Notes under the pieces: generated by a model
Told to the model about the DNA's origin: nothing
Databases searched by the model: none
What the model saw: the letters and a program-made list of their open reading frames with translations, nothing else
Program-made: the position numbers and the translations under genes
Shown here: positions 8,779-16,902 of the stretch, piece by piece
Position numbering within the stretch: the first letter of the stretch is position 1
How the letters are laid out: each line of letters begins with the position of its first letter
Assembly (NCBI GenBank): GCA_021298235.1
Contig: JAJTDX010000034.1
Location: 1-29,863, forward strand
DNA length: 29,863 nucleotides
Direction: 5' to 3'
Origin: Cryomorphaceae bacterium
Lineage (GTDB): Bacteria > Bacteroidota > Bacteroidia > Flavobacteriales > Crocinitomicaceae

Positions 8779-10038
8779 ATGAAGATCCTCTTGAAAAATG
8801 CAATTATCGCAGATCCGCTTTCGAGTCACAAAGGAAAGAAGACCGACCTTCTCATCAACAATGGTATAATTGAAAAGATTTCCAACGACATACAAGAAGA
8901 AGACGCCATCCTTGTTGAAAGTCTTAACCTTCACGTATCTCAAGGTTGGGTGGATCTTAAATCTCACTTTTGTGATCCGGGAGAAGAACATAAAGAAACC
9001 ATACAAAGCGGTCTTGATTCGGCAGCCTATGGAGGATTTACACACGTGGCCACCTTACCTTCGACCTCACCTGTTACTGACGGAAAAACTTCTGTAGAAT
9101 ACCTCCTAAAACGTTCTGAGGACCATGTTGTCACGCTTCATCCGTCGGGTGCAATCACAGAAAAGCTCAAGGGTGAACATTTGGCGGAAATGTTTGACAT
9201 GTATCAAGCAGGAGTTCGTCTGTTCACCGATGACCTCACGCCTGTAAGCTCGGGAATTTTATACCGCGCCCTCCTTTACAGCCGAAACTTCAATGGCAAG
9301 ATCGTCACTTTTCCCAGGGACTTTTCGCTTGCTGGATCGGGAATGGTAAATGAAGGAGAAGCCTCTACTCGAACTGGATTGAAAGCAAATCCATCAATAG
9401 CAGAGGTTATTCAGTTGGAACGGAATTTACGTCTTCTGGAATATACAGAATCAAAAATGCATGTTACTGGCATCTCTTGTGCTGAATCTGTTCGTCTCAT
9501 TGGAGAAGCAAAGTCAAAAGGCCTTCAGGTGACCGCAGATGTTCATGTCATGAATTTATTATTCAACGAAACGTCAGTTTTGGGTTTTGACACGAACTTT
9601 AAAGTTATGCCTCCCCTGCGCAGGGAGTCGGACAGGCTTGCACTCATCGAGGGTATTCGCAATGGAATCATTGATACAATTGTCAGTGATCACAGGCCTC
9701 ACGATAAAGAGGAAAAAGACGTTGAATTCGATCATGCCTCCTTCGGTTGTATTCAATTGCAAACTATGTTCAGCGCCTTGAATGGCGAAAAAGCACTGAG
9801 CACAGAGACACTCATACAATCCTTGAGCATCAATGCAAGATCGATTGGAGAAATTCAAAACTACCCTATCGAGGTTGGGGTAAAGGCCGATATTACGGCA
9901 TTCGATCCGACAATTAAGTGGACTTTTGCTAAAGAAAAAATCATTTCTAACGTGGAAAATTCGCCATTTGTTGGTAAAGAAGTAACAGGTAAAGTTGTTG
10001 CGGTCATCAATAATGGTAAATTAGCTATTCGAGAATAA
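8779..10038 (+). CDS. Dihydroorotase-family protein, probably non-catalytic
   Basis: A 419-residue amidohydrolase of the class I dihydroorotase family (TIGR00857-like), of normal length and fold. Key metal sites are altered. The canonical D-x-H-x-H-x-R is D59-L-K61-S-H63-F-C65, so the first His and the substrate-binding Arg are lost. The 'CHVST' histidine is replaced in [10 protein letters not shown] (Gly230). The 'TPHHL' histidines are replaced in DVHVMNLL (Met257, Asn258). D180 and D303 (VSDHRPH) remain. Active dihydroorotase is therefore unlikely. Such homologues (for example PyrC' of Pseudomonas) can act as structural partners of aspartate carbamoyltransferase, and I believe this degenerate type is common in Bacteroidota. 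No pyrB is in the window. It follows the BatA gene by three bases. Confidence 0.88.
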   Translation: MKILLKNAIIADPLSSHKGKKTDLLINNGIIEKISNDIQEEDAILVESLNLHVSQGWVDLKSHFCDPGEEHKETIQSGLDSAAYGGFTHVATLPSTSPVTDGKTSVEYLLKRSEDHVVTLHPSGAITEKLKGEHLAEMFDMYQAGVRLFTDDLTPVSSGILYRALLYSRNFNGKIVTFPRDFSLAGSGMVNEGEASTRTGLKANPSIAEVIQLERNLRLLEYTESKMHVTGISCAESVRLIGEAKSKGLQVTADVHVMNLLFNETSVLGFDTNFKVMPPLRRESDRLALIEGIRNGIIDTIVSDHRPHDKEEKDVEFDHASFGCIQLQTMFSALNGEKALSTETLIQSLSINARSIGEIQNYPIEVGVKADITAFDPTIKWTFAKEKIISNVENSPFVGKEVTGKVVAVINNGKLAIRE

Positions 10039-10044
10039 AAACGA

Positions 10045-10614
10045 ATGTCAGACAAACGATCTTTTTTAAAGCAATTCTGGAAAGAAAAGAAAATGGTGGG
10101 ATCTATGACGCCCAGCTCCCGTTTTCTGACACTTAAAATGCTTGAAAATATTGATTTTGAATCATCAAGGATACTTATTGAGCTAGGTCCCGGAAATGGC
10201 GTTTTCACAGAAAAGATCATTGAAAAGCTTCATCCTGAGGCAAAATTACTTGTATTCGAATTAAATGAACAGTTCTATCATGCACTGACTCAAAAATTTA
10301 AAGATCCTAGAGTCATACTTATCCACGATTCAGCTGAAAATATCAATGAATACCTCCAACAAAATGGAATGAATCACGCCGATGCTGTAATTTCCTCCCT
10401 GCCACTCGCAAATTTCCCCATAGAGCTTCAGGAAAAAATCCTCGGAAGCGCTGCCGAATGTTTGGGTGAAAACGGAAAATACATTCAATTTCAATATTCA
10501 TTGATGTCAAAGAAAAACTTGGATAAAGTATTTGGAGACATCAAAATCACCTTTACTCCATTAAACTTCCCTCCGGCTTTCATATACACGTGTCAAAGAA
10601 ATATGACCTCATGA
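10045..10614 (+). CDS. PmtA-like SAM-dependent phospholipid N-methyltransferase
   Basis: A 189-residue class I methyltransferase. It opens with FLKQFWKEKKMVGSMTPSS, typical of the Rhodobacter/Agrobacterium-type phosphatidylethanolamine N-methyltransferases. SAM motif I is LIELGPGNGVFT (residues 44-55), the acidic motif II residue is in FELNEQF, and the substrate-side motif ISSLPLANFP near residue 116 is the PmtA counterpart of the catalytic loop in related rRNA dimethylases. The likely reaction is methylation of phosphatidylethanolamine or a similar amine lipid at the cytoplasmic membrane face. The rRNA dimethylase KsgA is the main alternative, but it is longer and has an N-L/I-P-Y-type motif. 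The stop overlaps the next gene's ATG in ATGA (10611-10614). Confidence 0.85.
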   Translation: MSDKRSFLKQFWKEKKMVGSMTPSSRFLTLKMLENIDFESSRILIELGPGNGVFTEKIIEKLHPEAKLLVFELNEQFYHALTQKFKDPRVILIHDSAENINEYLQQNGMNHADAVISSLPLANFPIELQEKILGSAAECLGENGKYIQFQYSLMSKKNLDKVFGDIKITFTPLNFPPAFIYTCQRNMTS

Positions 10615-11855
10615 AAGAAGAAATAAAAGAAAATCTTCATAATCCGAAAAAACTTGAGGAACTCTATCAATCCGACAAATCCGGTTTCAAGAATTCATTC
10701 AATGAAATCTATGAAGAAATACAGGACGAGGCAATTGCTCAATTTTGGTACGAGCGATTAAACTATTCGGCTCCTGGTATTTCCTGGGGTGGCAAAGGTG
10801 ATTTACCCTTTATTCTCATTGCTTCATTAATAGCAGGCTTCATTGCTAAGCTTCCTGAATTTACCAGCATTGAAGAAGTGTTTTTCTATCCCAGAAACAT
10901 TGGTTTTATAATTTTCCCAGTACTGATTGGTTATTTTGCCTGGAAACAACAATTCGACCAAAAGAAATTGCTCCTCTTGACTGGGATATTGCTGTTTGCA
11001 ATATGTTTCATCAATCTTATTCCTGAAAATTCGGAGAGCCAGACGCTCATTCTTTCCTGCATTCACCTGCCTTTGTTTTTATGGGCAGTGTTGGGCTATA
11101 GCTTTACAGGTAACCGTTTTAAAGATACACATGCACGTTTGGATTATTTGAGATTTTTAGGTGATCTTGTTGTTATGACAACGCTCATCCTACTAGCAGG
11201 TGTCATTCTAACCTCCCTTACGCTTGGTTTGTTTAGTTTAATAAATGTGAACATCACCACTTTTTACATGGAATATGTTGTGGTATTCGGCGCTTCAGCA
11301 GCACCAATTGTTGGAACTTCTCTGGTTAGAACCAATCCTCAGCTTGTGAATAAAGTTTCTCCAATTATTGCAAAAGTTTTCTCGCCGCTGGTGCTTGTTA
11401 CTCTTGTAACCTATTTACTCGCTATGATTGGATCTGGCAAAAACTTGTATACGGACCGTGATTTTCTCTTTATTTTCAATATGCTATTAATTGGAGTGAT
11501 GGCTATCATCCTCTTTTCAGTTGTGGAAACAGACAAAAATGATCGAAGCAGGCTTGGTATTGCTATTTTGTTTGCACTTTCTGCAGTTACAGTTATTGTA
11601 AATGGAATAGCACTTTCTGCCATACTATATAGAATCTCCGAATGGGGAATTACTGCGAACAGACTTGCAGTCCTTGGAGGAAATCTCCTTATTTTATGTA
11701 ATCTGATTCTGGTTTCATTGAACCTTTTGAAGAGTATAAAAAACAATGAGAACCTCTCAAAAGTAGAACAAAACATTGCTTTCTTCCTACCTATTTACAG
11801 CATTTGGACGGTCGTGGTAACTTTTCTCTTTCCCCTCCTGTTTCAATTTAAATAG
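10611..11855 (+). CDS. DUF4153 family multi-pass membrane protein
   Basis: A protein of about 414 residues. The first 60 residues are charged and cytoplasmic (MKEEIKENLHNPKKLEELYQ ... QFWYERLNYSAPGISWGGKG). They are followed by about ten hydrophobic helices, for example DLPFILIASLIAGFIAKLPE and FIIFPVLIGYFAW. This layout matches the DUF4153 membrane proteins seen in Bacteroidota, whose function is unknown to me. An in-frame GTG at 10590 would give a slightly longer form, but ATG 10611 sits in a four-base ATGA overlap with the methyltransferase stop and is preferred. The tight coupling suggests a shared role at the membrane, perhaps in lipid handling, which is inference. It converges with the barrel gene 15 bases away. 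Confidence 0.82.
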   Translation: MKEEIKENLHNPKKLEELYQSDKSGFKNSFNEIYEEIQDEAIAQFWYERLNYSAPGISWGGKGDLPFILIASLIAGFIAKLPEFTSIEEVFFYPRNIGFIIFPVLIGYFAWKQQFDQKKLLLLTGILLFAICFINLIPENSESQTLILSCIHLPLFLWAVLGYSFTGNRFKDTHARLDYLRFLGDLVVMTTLILLAGVILTSLTLGLFSLINVNITTFYMEYVVVFGASAAPIVGTSLVRTNPQLVNKVSPIIAKVFSPLVLVTLVTYLLAMIGSGKNLYTDRDFLFIFNMLLIGVMAIILFSVVETDKNDRSRLGIAILFALSAVTVIVNGIALSAILYRISEWGITANRLAVLGGNLLILCNLILVSLNLLKSIKNNENLSKVEQNIAFFLPIYSIWTVVVTFLFPLLFQFK

Positions 11856-11870
11856 GATTTTTTGAAGCTT

Positions 11871-14324
11871 TTACATGTCAAAACCTCCTTCACCGGATGA
11901 GGATTTTTTGTTGGTGATTTCGAGCTTTCCAAATTTATAAGAAAATGTAAGGTAATAGCGGCGCGTTAACCATTTATACGTCATATCCTGTTCAACTGTC
12001 GGCTGATCTAAATTGAGATAAAATCCCTGAACGTTGAATATATCTGATATTCTGCACCCGATTGACCACGTACCGTTTTTGAATGACTTATCAAATGCTA
12101 TATCTGTTGGGGCTTTTCGTTGGACCCTTCCTTGTACTGAAACTCTTGGACCGTTATAGGCGGTAGAGACTTGGATTGAGGCTGTTTTTTTCCAGAAATC
12201 AATAACACCGTTGTATTTACAATTCCAAATGTAACCGCTTACATTCCAGTTTGCTGTTGCATAATCATCGACATAGCGGATATAATTTCCGTTCAACGAA
12301 AATGTGTTTCTGAACCATTTAAACGGCTTGTAAACTGCAATCAACTCAACACCTATGCTATGACTTTCATCAATATTGGTATAAGTAGTTGAAGAAGTGC
12401 TGGCCGTATACTCCCTGATCCTCATGATCATACCGGTTGACTTACGGTAATACACGCTCGAGGTTAGAGTGAACACACCTTTATCCGCCATATATCCCAA
12501 ATCGTAGGAATCAATATACTCAGGATTCACATAGGGATTTCCGCGCATGAGGTTGTATGGATCCGCATAGCTCGTAAAAGGATTAAGCATGGACGAATTT
12601 GCGCGATTTATCCTTCGAGAATAGCTTAAACTGAACTCAGATTTTTCCGTCAAGGCATAGCGTAAATGTCCCGATGGAAAGAAATTAAAATAGTCATTGA
12701 CGATCTCGATACTGTCTGAAATTAAATTTGGAATCTGGTAAGCCTGTTCGAGGCGAACGCCCACCTGATATTTGAATTTACCCAGCTGTTGACCGACAAT
12801 TCCATAAAGACTGTATATCTGCTCCTTATATGAATACTTAAAGTTCGAAAGGGTATCTTCATAAAAAACACCTGAAACTGTATCCATAGATTCAGAATAC
12901 GTATCAACACCCTGATTACGCAATATTGATTTTACTCCGGACTCAATTCGCATATTTTTCTTTGGAAAAAGATATGTTAAATCAAGTTGACCGGTAAAAA
13001 CATTGTTTGACTCCTTATTTCTTAAACGTTGATGCAACTCTGACAGACCGGAAGGACTGCCATTTTCATAAGTGTAAATTTGGTCGTAGTATCCCTGTAT
13101 ACTATCCGTTCCGAGAGATTGATTGAAATCCGCGACAATATTGCCACGTTCGTTTTTAAAGTCATAGCGATAATTCAAATTAACATCAAAATTCTGTTGC
13201 TGACTTGGGTCGTTAGAGACACGCTGCCACCTAAGATAGTCACTTGAGAGACTATTCGTCTGCATATTCAGTTGATCACCTGTGCGATTGCGCTCTCCAA
13301 GGCTGCCTGTGGCTGATACCCCTAGAGACTGCCTGTGTTTTAAGGCAAGATCAAGTCCGAATTTAAAGGTGTGACCAAAATTCTGATCAGTTCCGTAACG
13401 CGTTTGATCGAGTGTTACGAGTGAATCGTTCGAGTAATATCTCCTAATGTTAGAAAAATTATTTCTGTACCCCTCCAGGTAACGACCGGCGTAACTTCCA
13501 TAAACGTTAACAATCGAATTTCTGTAACTCAACGAAATGTTGCCATCGGCCACCGTGCCATTTTTTACGAATCCCGTAGCAAGATTTCCATTGATCAGGC
13601 CATTAAACCCCTTCAATTTATTCTTTTTCAACACTATATTAATAATACCGGACGTGCCGTCTGGATCATATTTCGCTGATGGATTACTCACGACCTCTAT
13701 TCTCTCAATAGATCCTGCGGGCAGTGCGTCGAGTAAGGTTTTTCCGTTCCCCCCGGAAAGTGAGCTAGGTCTTCCATCAATTAGAATCGTAACTTTTCCA
13801 TCCCCCCGAAGCATCACATTGCCATCCTGATCCAGTTCCACTGAAGGAATTCTACTCAATACATCGTTTGCTGTTCCACCCTTCGCCGTCAAGTCTTCGC
13901 CAACATTGAAAATCTTTTTGTCAATGCCCGCCTTTAATACATCTACCTGACCTGTAACCTTGATTTCCTGAAGATCACTTTGCTTAACTGGAAATAACTT
14001 TACAATACCCGTATTATAAACCCTTGAAGCAGATGAAATAAGCACATTATCGACAAAGGATACATCGAAGCCGACAAATACAATTTTCAGGTAATAGTTG
14101 CCTATTGGGACCTTTTCCAACAAGAATTTCCCATCTACATCCGTATATATCCCGGAAATTAAAGTGGAATCTTTCTGCGTATATACCTTTACCGAAACGT
14201 ACTCCAATGGTGTATCCGATGTGCCATTAACAACCTTACCAGAAATTAAACCATCAGCACTTTGAGCGAAAATTACTCCTGAAAAAAATAGGATAGTTAT
14301 AGATTTAGTCAGGAGTTTTAACAT
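11871..14324 (-). CDS. Outer-membrane beta-barrel protein with CarboxypepD_reg-like domain (TonB-dependent-receptor-like)
   Basis: An 817-residue secreted protein. The signal peptide is MLKLLTKSITILFFSGVIFA, with cleavage probably after the alanine. Next comes an Ig-like carboxypeptidase regulatory domain (LISGKVVNGTSDTPLEYVSV ... GKFLLEKVPIGNYYL), then a plug domain (VTILIDGRPSSLSGG, IERIEVVSNPSAKYDPDG) and a long Tyr/Asn/Arg-rich barrel of the OMP_b-brl_3 type. The ATG at 14324 is preferred over the upstream TTG at 14357: it starts a proper signal peptide and lies 20 bases from a promoter element. No SusD-like or TonB gene is adjacent, so a glycan-uptake role is not indicated and the substrate is unknown. 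It is divergent from the SPFH gene. Confidence 0.92.
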   Translation of the reverse strand: MLKLLTKSITILFFSGVIFAQSADGLISGKVVNGTSDTPLEYVSVKVYTQKDSTLISGIYTDVDGKFLLEKVPIGNYYLKIVFVGFDVSFVDNVLISSASRVYNTGIVKLFPVKQSDLQEIKVTGQVDVLKAGIDKKIFNVGEDLTAKGGTANDVLSRIPSVELDQDGNVMLRGDGKVTILIDGRPSSLSGGNGKTLLDALPAGSIERIEVVSNPSAKYDPDGTSGIINIVLKKNKLKGFNGLINGNLATGFVKNGTVADGNISLSYRNSIVNVYGSYAGRYLEGYRNNFSNIRRYYSNDSLVTLDQTRYGTDQNFGHTFKFGLDLALKHRQSLGVSATGSLGERNRTGDQLNMQTNSLSSDYLRWQRVSNDPSQQQNFDVNLNYRYDFKNERGNIVADFNQSLGTDSIQGYYDQIYTYENGSPSGLSELHQRLRNKESNNVFTGQLDLTYLFPKKNMRIESGVKSILRNQGVDTYSESMDTVSGVFYEDTLSNFKYSYKEQIYSLYGIVGQQLGKFKYQVGVRLEQAYQIPNLISDSIEIVNDYFNFFPSGHLRYALTEKSEFSLSYSRRINRANSSMLNPFTSYADPYNLMRGNPYVNPEYIDSYDLGYMADKGVFTLTSSVYYRKSTGMIMRIREYTASTSSTTYTNIDESHSIGVELIAVYKPFKWFRNTFSLNGNYIRYVDDYATANWNVSGYIWNCKYNGVIDFWKKTASIQVSTAYNGPRVSVQGRVQRKAPTDIAFDKSFKNGTWSIGCRISDIFNVQGFYLNLDQPTVEQDMTYKWLTRRYYLTFSYKFGKLEITNKKSSSGEGGFDM

Positions 14325-14344
14325 AGCATCCGGTTCAAGCGTCC

Positions 14345-14352
14345 CAAAATTA
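14345..14352 (-). promoter_or_regulatory. Candidate -7 promoter element for the outer-membrane barrel gene
   Basis: On the minus strand the octamer reads TAATTTTG, matching TAnnTTTG, and ends 20 bases before the barrel gene's ATG. A transcript from here would exclude the upstream TTG, which supports the ATG 14324 start. No -33 element is clear. Confidence 0.5.
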
Positions 14353-14415
14353 ACCAATTCGCTAGTATCTCAGATTTTATTTGGGCCAAGTTTTAGGTAG
14401 AAGGAGATATTTTCT

Positions 14416-14423
14416 TAGCTTTG
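14416..14423 (+). promoter_or_regulatory. Candidate -7 promoter element for the SPFH gene
   Basis: TAGCTTTG matches TAnnTTTG and ends 25 bases before the SPFH start codon, in the 124-base divergent spacer shared with the barrel gene. Confidence 0.5.
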
Positions 14424-14448
14424 AATGTTTTAGAAAAATCTTTTTACT

Positions 14449-15369
14449 ATGTCTTATCTTGTTATTCTAGCCATCCTAGGCGCTATTGTGTTTTCTTGTT
14501 TTATAACAGTTCAACAGGGAACTATAGCAGTAATTACCATGTTCGGAAAGTATCAACGGATCTTACATCCCGGATTAAATTTCAGAATTCCAATCCTTGA
14601 AAATGTTTTCAGTCGAGTATCCATTCAGAACCGTGCCATTGAAATGGAGTTTCAAGCCATAACACAGGATCAGGCGAATGTGTATTTCAAAGCAATGCTA
14701 GTCTATTCCGTTTTGGATTCGCAAGAAGAAACGATTAAAAATGTTGCCTTCAAATTCATGGATAACCGCAGTTTTTCACAAGCCTTGATCAGGACTATCG
14801 AAGGTTCCGTCAGAGGTTTTGTTGCAACAAAAAAACAAGCTGAAATCCTATTATTGAGAAGAGAAATCGTTGATGATGTGAAGGAAAGTCTGGATCAAAC
14901 ACTTGAAAGTTGGGGATTCCATTTGATCGATCTTCAATTGAATGACATCACCTTTGACGCAGAGATCACCTCCTCCATGGCAAAAGTGGTTGCTTCGAAC
15001 AACCTTAAGGCAGCCGCAGAAAATGAAGGGCAAGCTTTGTTGATTACGAAAACTAAAGCTGCTGAGGCAGACGGAAATGCGATCAAGATTGCAGCGCAGG
15101 CGGAAAAAGAAGCTTCTCAGCTCAGAGGCCAGGGAATTGCATTGTTCAGAGAAGAGGTCGCCAAAGGGATGACAGAAGCAGCAGACAAGATGCGTGAGGC
15201 CAATCTGGATACTTCGCTCATCATGTTTTCAATGTGGACGGAATCCGTGAAAGAATTTGCAGAAAAAGGAAAAGGTAATGTGATCTTTTTGGACGGTTCA
15301 ATTGACGGCCTCGACAAAACCATGAAGCAAATGATGGCCAATAACATGTTGACCAAACCTTCCAAATAA
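14449..15369 (+). CDS. SPFH/band-7 (stomatin/prohibitin-like) membrane protein
   Basis: A 306-residue protein with one N-terminal membrane helix (LVILAILGAIVFSCFI) followed at once by an SPFH domain (QQGTIAVITMFGKYQRILHPGLNF). A long Ala/Glu-rich helical region of flotillin/stomatin type follows (AEADGNAIKIAAQAEKEASQ). Such proteins oligomerise into rings or cages in the membrane and often associate with membrane proteases such as FtsH or NfeD-type partners. No NfeD or protease gene is adjacent here. The C-terminus (LDKTMKQMMANNMLTKPSK) is short and polar. A small secreted protein gene follows five bases later, so the two are probably co-transcribed. Confidence 0.92.
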   Translation: MSYLVILAILGAIVFSCFITVQQGTIAVITMFGKYQRILHPGLNFRIPILENVFSRVSIQNRAIEMEFQAITQDQANVYFKAMLVYSVLDSQEETIKNVAFKFMDNRSFSQALIRTIEGSVRGFVATKKQAEILLLRREIVDDVKESLDQTLESWGFHLIDLQLNDITFDAEITSSMAKVVASNNLKAAAENEGQALLITKTKAAEADGNAIKIAAQAEKEASQLRGQGIALFREEVAKGMTEAADKMREANLDTSLIMFSMWTESVKEFAEKGKGNVIFLDGSIDGLDKTMKQMMANNMLTKPSK

Positions 15370-15374
15370 GTATT

Positions 15375-15833
15375 GTGAAGCAGATTCTATTCGTACTTTG
15401 TGTTGCACTAAATTGTAGCATTTACAGTCAGACCTATAATTCGGGAGATAAGGAATTGGATGCTTTTCTAACAAAATTGAACACGGATGCCAAGACCGAC
15501 CTTTCTAAAATCAAAAACAACTTTGTTTCAGCATACAGTACCACGACGAATAAAATAGATGGATTATTGAATAAAGGAATGACAATTGCGGATATTTTTA
15601 TGTCATTCGAAATCGCTGCTTTGACCAAAAAAAATGTGGATGACGTTGTCAAAAATTATGAAACAAATAAACAAAAAGGCTGGGGTGCAATAGCAAAAGA
15701 AATGGGAATCAAACCAGGTTCAGAAGAGTTTCACGCTTTGAAGGGCAACACCAAAAAGGCCTCAGAAAATTCAAAAGCAAAATCTGAAAATGGCAACAAG
15801 GGGAAAGGGAAAGGACAGGGTAAGAAAAATTAA
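15375..15833 (+). CDS. Small secreted hypothetical protein with a Lys/Gly-rich tail
   Basis: A 152-residue protein starting at GTG 15375, the only start that includes the signal peptide (MKQILFVLCVALNCSIYSQ). The mature part is alpha-helical and Lys-rich. It contains GWGAIAKEMGIKPGSEEFHAL, a motif I recall in other uncharacterised Bacteroidota secreted proteins. It ends in a low-complexity basic tail (KGKGKGQGKKN) that might bind nucleic acid or acidic polymers, which is inference only. It follows the SPFH gene by five bases and converges with the TPR gene, four bases away. Function unknown. Confidence 0.72.
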   Translation: MKQILFVLCVALNCSIYSQTYNSGDKELDAFLTKLNTDAKTDLSKIKNNFVSAYSTTTNKIDGLLNKGMTIADIFMSFEIAALTKKNVDDVVKNYETNKQKGWGAIAKEMGIKPGSEEFHALKGNTKKASENSKAKSENGNKGKGKGQGKKN

Positions 15834-15837
15834 TTAG

Positions 15838-16887
15838 CTAGAATACGACTTTTCGCACCTCTCTGAATTTATCTGATTGTAGTTCTTTCTTCAATTGAAC
15901 CCCAAGTTCATTTGAGCGCTCCAAATGCTTTAATGCATGTTCGAAATCACCTTTAGATTTATACAAATCAGATAATTTTCTATGGCACAATTCCATTTTA
16001 GGAATGGATCCCAATAGATTTGCTGAATCTACTCCTTTTTGAAAAAATGACTCCGCCTGTTGAAGATCACCTTCTTTATGAGCTAACTCGCCGAGCGCCA
16101 CTAAATTGCTTATGGAAGAAAAAACATTGTTGTATTTCTGCCTTATCTCGAACGACTCAGTGAGATATTTACGTGCACTTTCGAATTTTCCCAGCTCACT
16201 CTCTAGAATACCAATTTCGTATAAAACACGTGACTCTTCCATCCACAGCTCGTTTTCCCGGGCTTTATTCAGTGCTCTAATGAAATAAGAAGAAGCATCA
16301 GAGAATTTGCCTTGTCCTTTAAACGCACAGCCTAACCCTATGCATGTATACGCAAAACAATTAAATTCGAGGTATTCGTCCCATTCACATTCTTTGAGTG
16401 TATGTAAATAATTTTCAATGGACAGCTCATACTCTTTCATATCATAGTACATCACTCCCATTACCCACCTCAAGACACCTTCACTTTCCCCTGTTGCCTC
16501 AATTCTCTTCAATCCAAGCCTCATTTCCTCCATTGCATTGAGGTACTCCCCTTTATTCCAAAGAATCATGGCACGCGTCATTATTCCCCACGACTGCTTC
16601 TGTGTGAATCCGTTTTTTTCTCGGTAGCTGTCCGATAATTCAAGAATCTTCAAAGCCTCATCTACTTTCCCTTTATGCCAACGTTGGTAAGCCAGCTGAT
16701 CCATAATTTCGACCATCTCAGGATAAAAAGTCTCCTCTAATTCGAGTTCTGCTAGTGCTTGCTCAGCGAGCTCGTGACATTCGTTCTGCCATGTATTTGA
16801 AAACTTTCTCAAGAAATGACAAACGGCTTCCAAATATCCCCCAAAGGACTCGAATCCAGATCTTTGAATTTTATTTTTTCCGGGCAT
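15838..16887 (-). CDS. Tetratricopeptide repeat protein
   Basis: A 349-residue soluble protein without signal peptide, built of tandem 34-40-residue helical pairs from about residue 35 to 330. Clear TPR-like units include ALKILELSDSYREKNGF, AMEEMRLGLKRIEATGE, FSDASSYFIRALNKA, ESARKYLTESFEIRQKY, LQQAESFFQKGVDSANLLG and FEHALKHLERSNELG. The tail (KKELQSDKFREVRKVVF) resembles the linker that in longer proteins joins TPRs to a cyclase, GGDEF or kinase domain, but nothing follows, so it is probably a stand-alone scaffold. It is the last gene of the minus-strand operon, 15 bases after the beta-mannosidase. Confidence 0.85.
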   Translation of the reverse strand: MPGKNKIQRSGFESFGGYLEAVCHFLRKFSNTWQNECHELAEQALAELELEETFYPEMVEIMDQLAYQRWHKGKVDEALKILELSDSYREKNGFTQKQSWGIMTRAMILWNKGEYLNAMEEMRLGLKRIEATGESEGVLRWVMGVMYYDMKEYELSIENYLHTLKECEWDEYLEFNCFAYTCIGLGCAFKGQGKFSDASSYFIRALNKARENELWMEESRVLYEIGILESELGKFESARKYLTESFEIRQKYNNVFSSISNLVALGELAHKEGDLQQAESFFQKGVDSANLLGSIPKMELCHRKLSDLYKSKGDFEHALKHLERSNELGVQLKKELQSDKFREVRKVVF

Positions 16888-16902
16888 TTAATATATTATT
16901 AA

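Noticed and set aside
10590..10610. GTG start extending the DUF4153 protein by seven residues
   Set aside because: ATG 10611 sits in an ATGA overlap and begins the family-typical N-terminus.
11856..11890. Possible hairpin TTTTGA/TCAAAA between convergent genes
   Set aside because: Six A/T-rich pairs around a 12-base loop are too weak to call a terminator.
14325..14357. TTG start extending the outer-membrane barrel protein by 11 residues
   Set aside because: It would bury the signal peptide and lies at or upstream of the likely transcription start.
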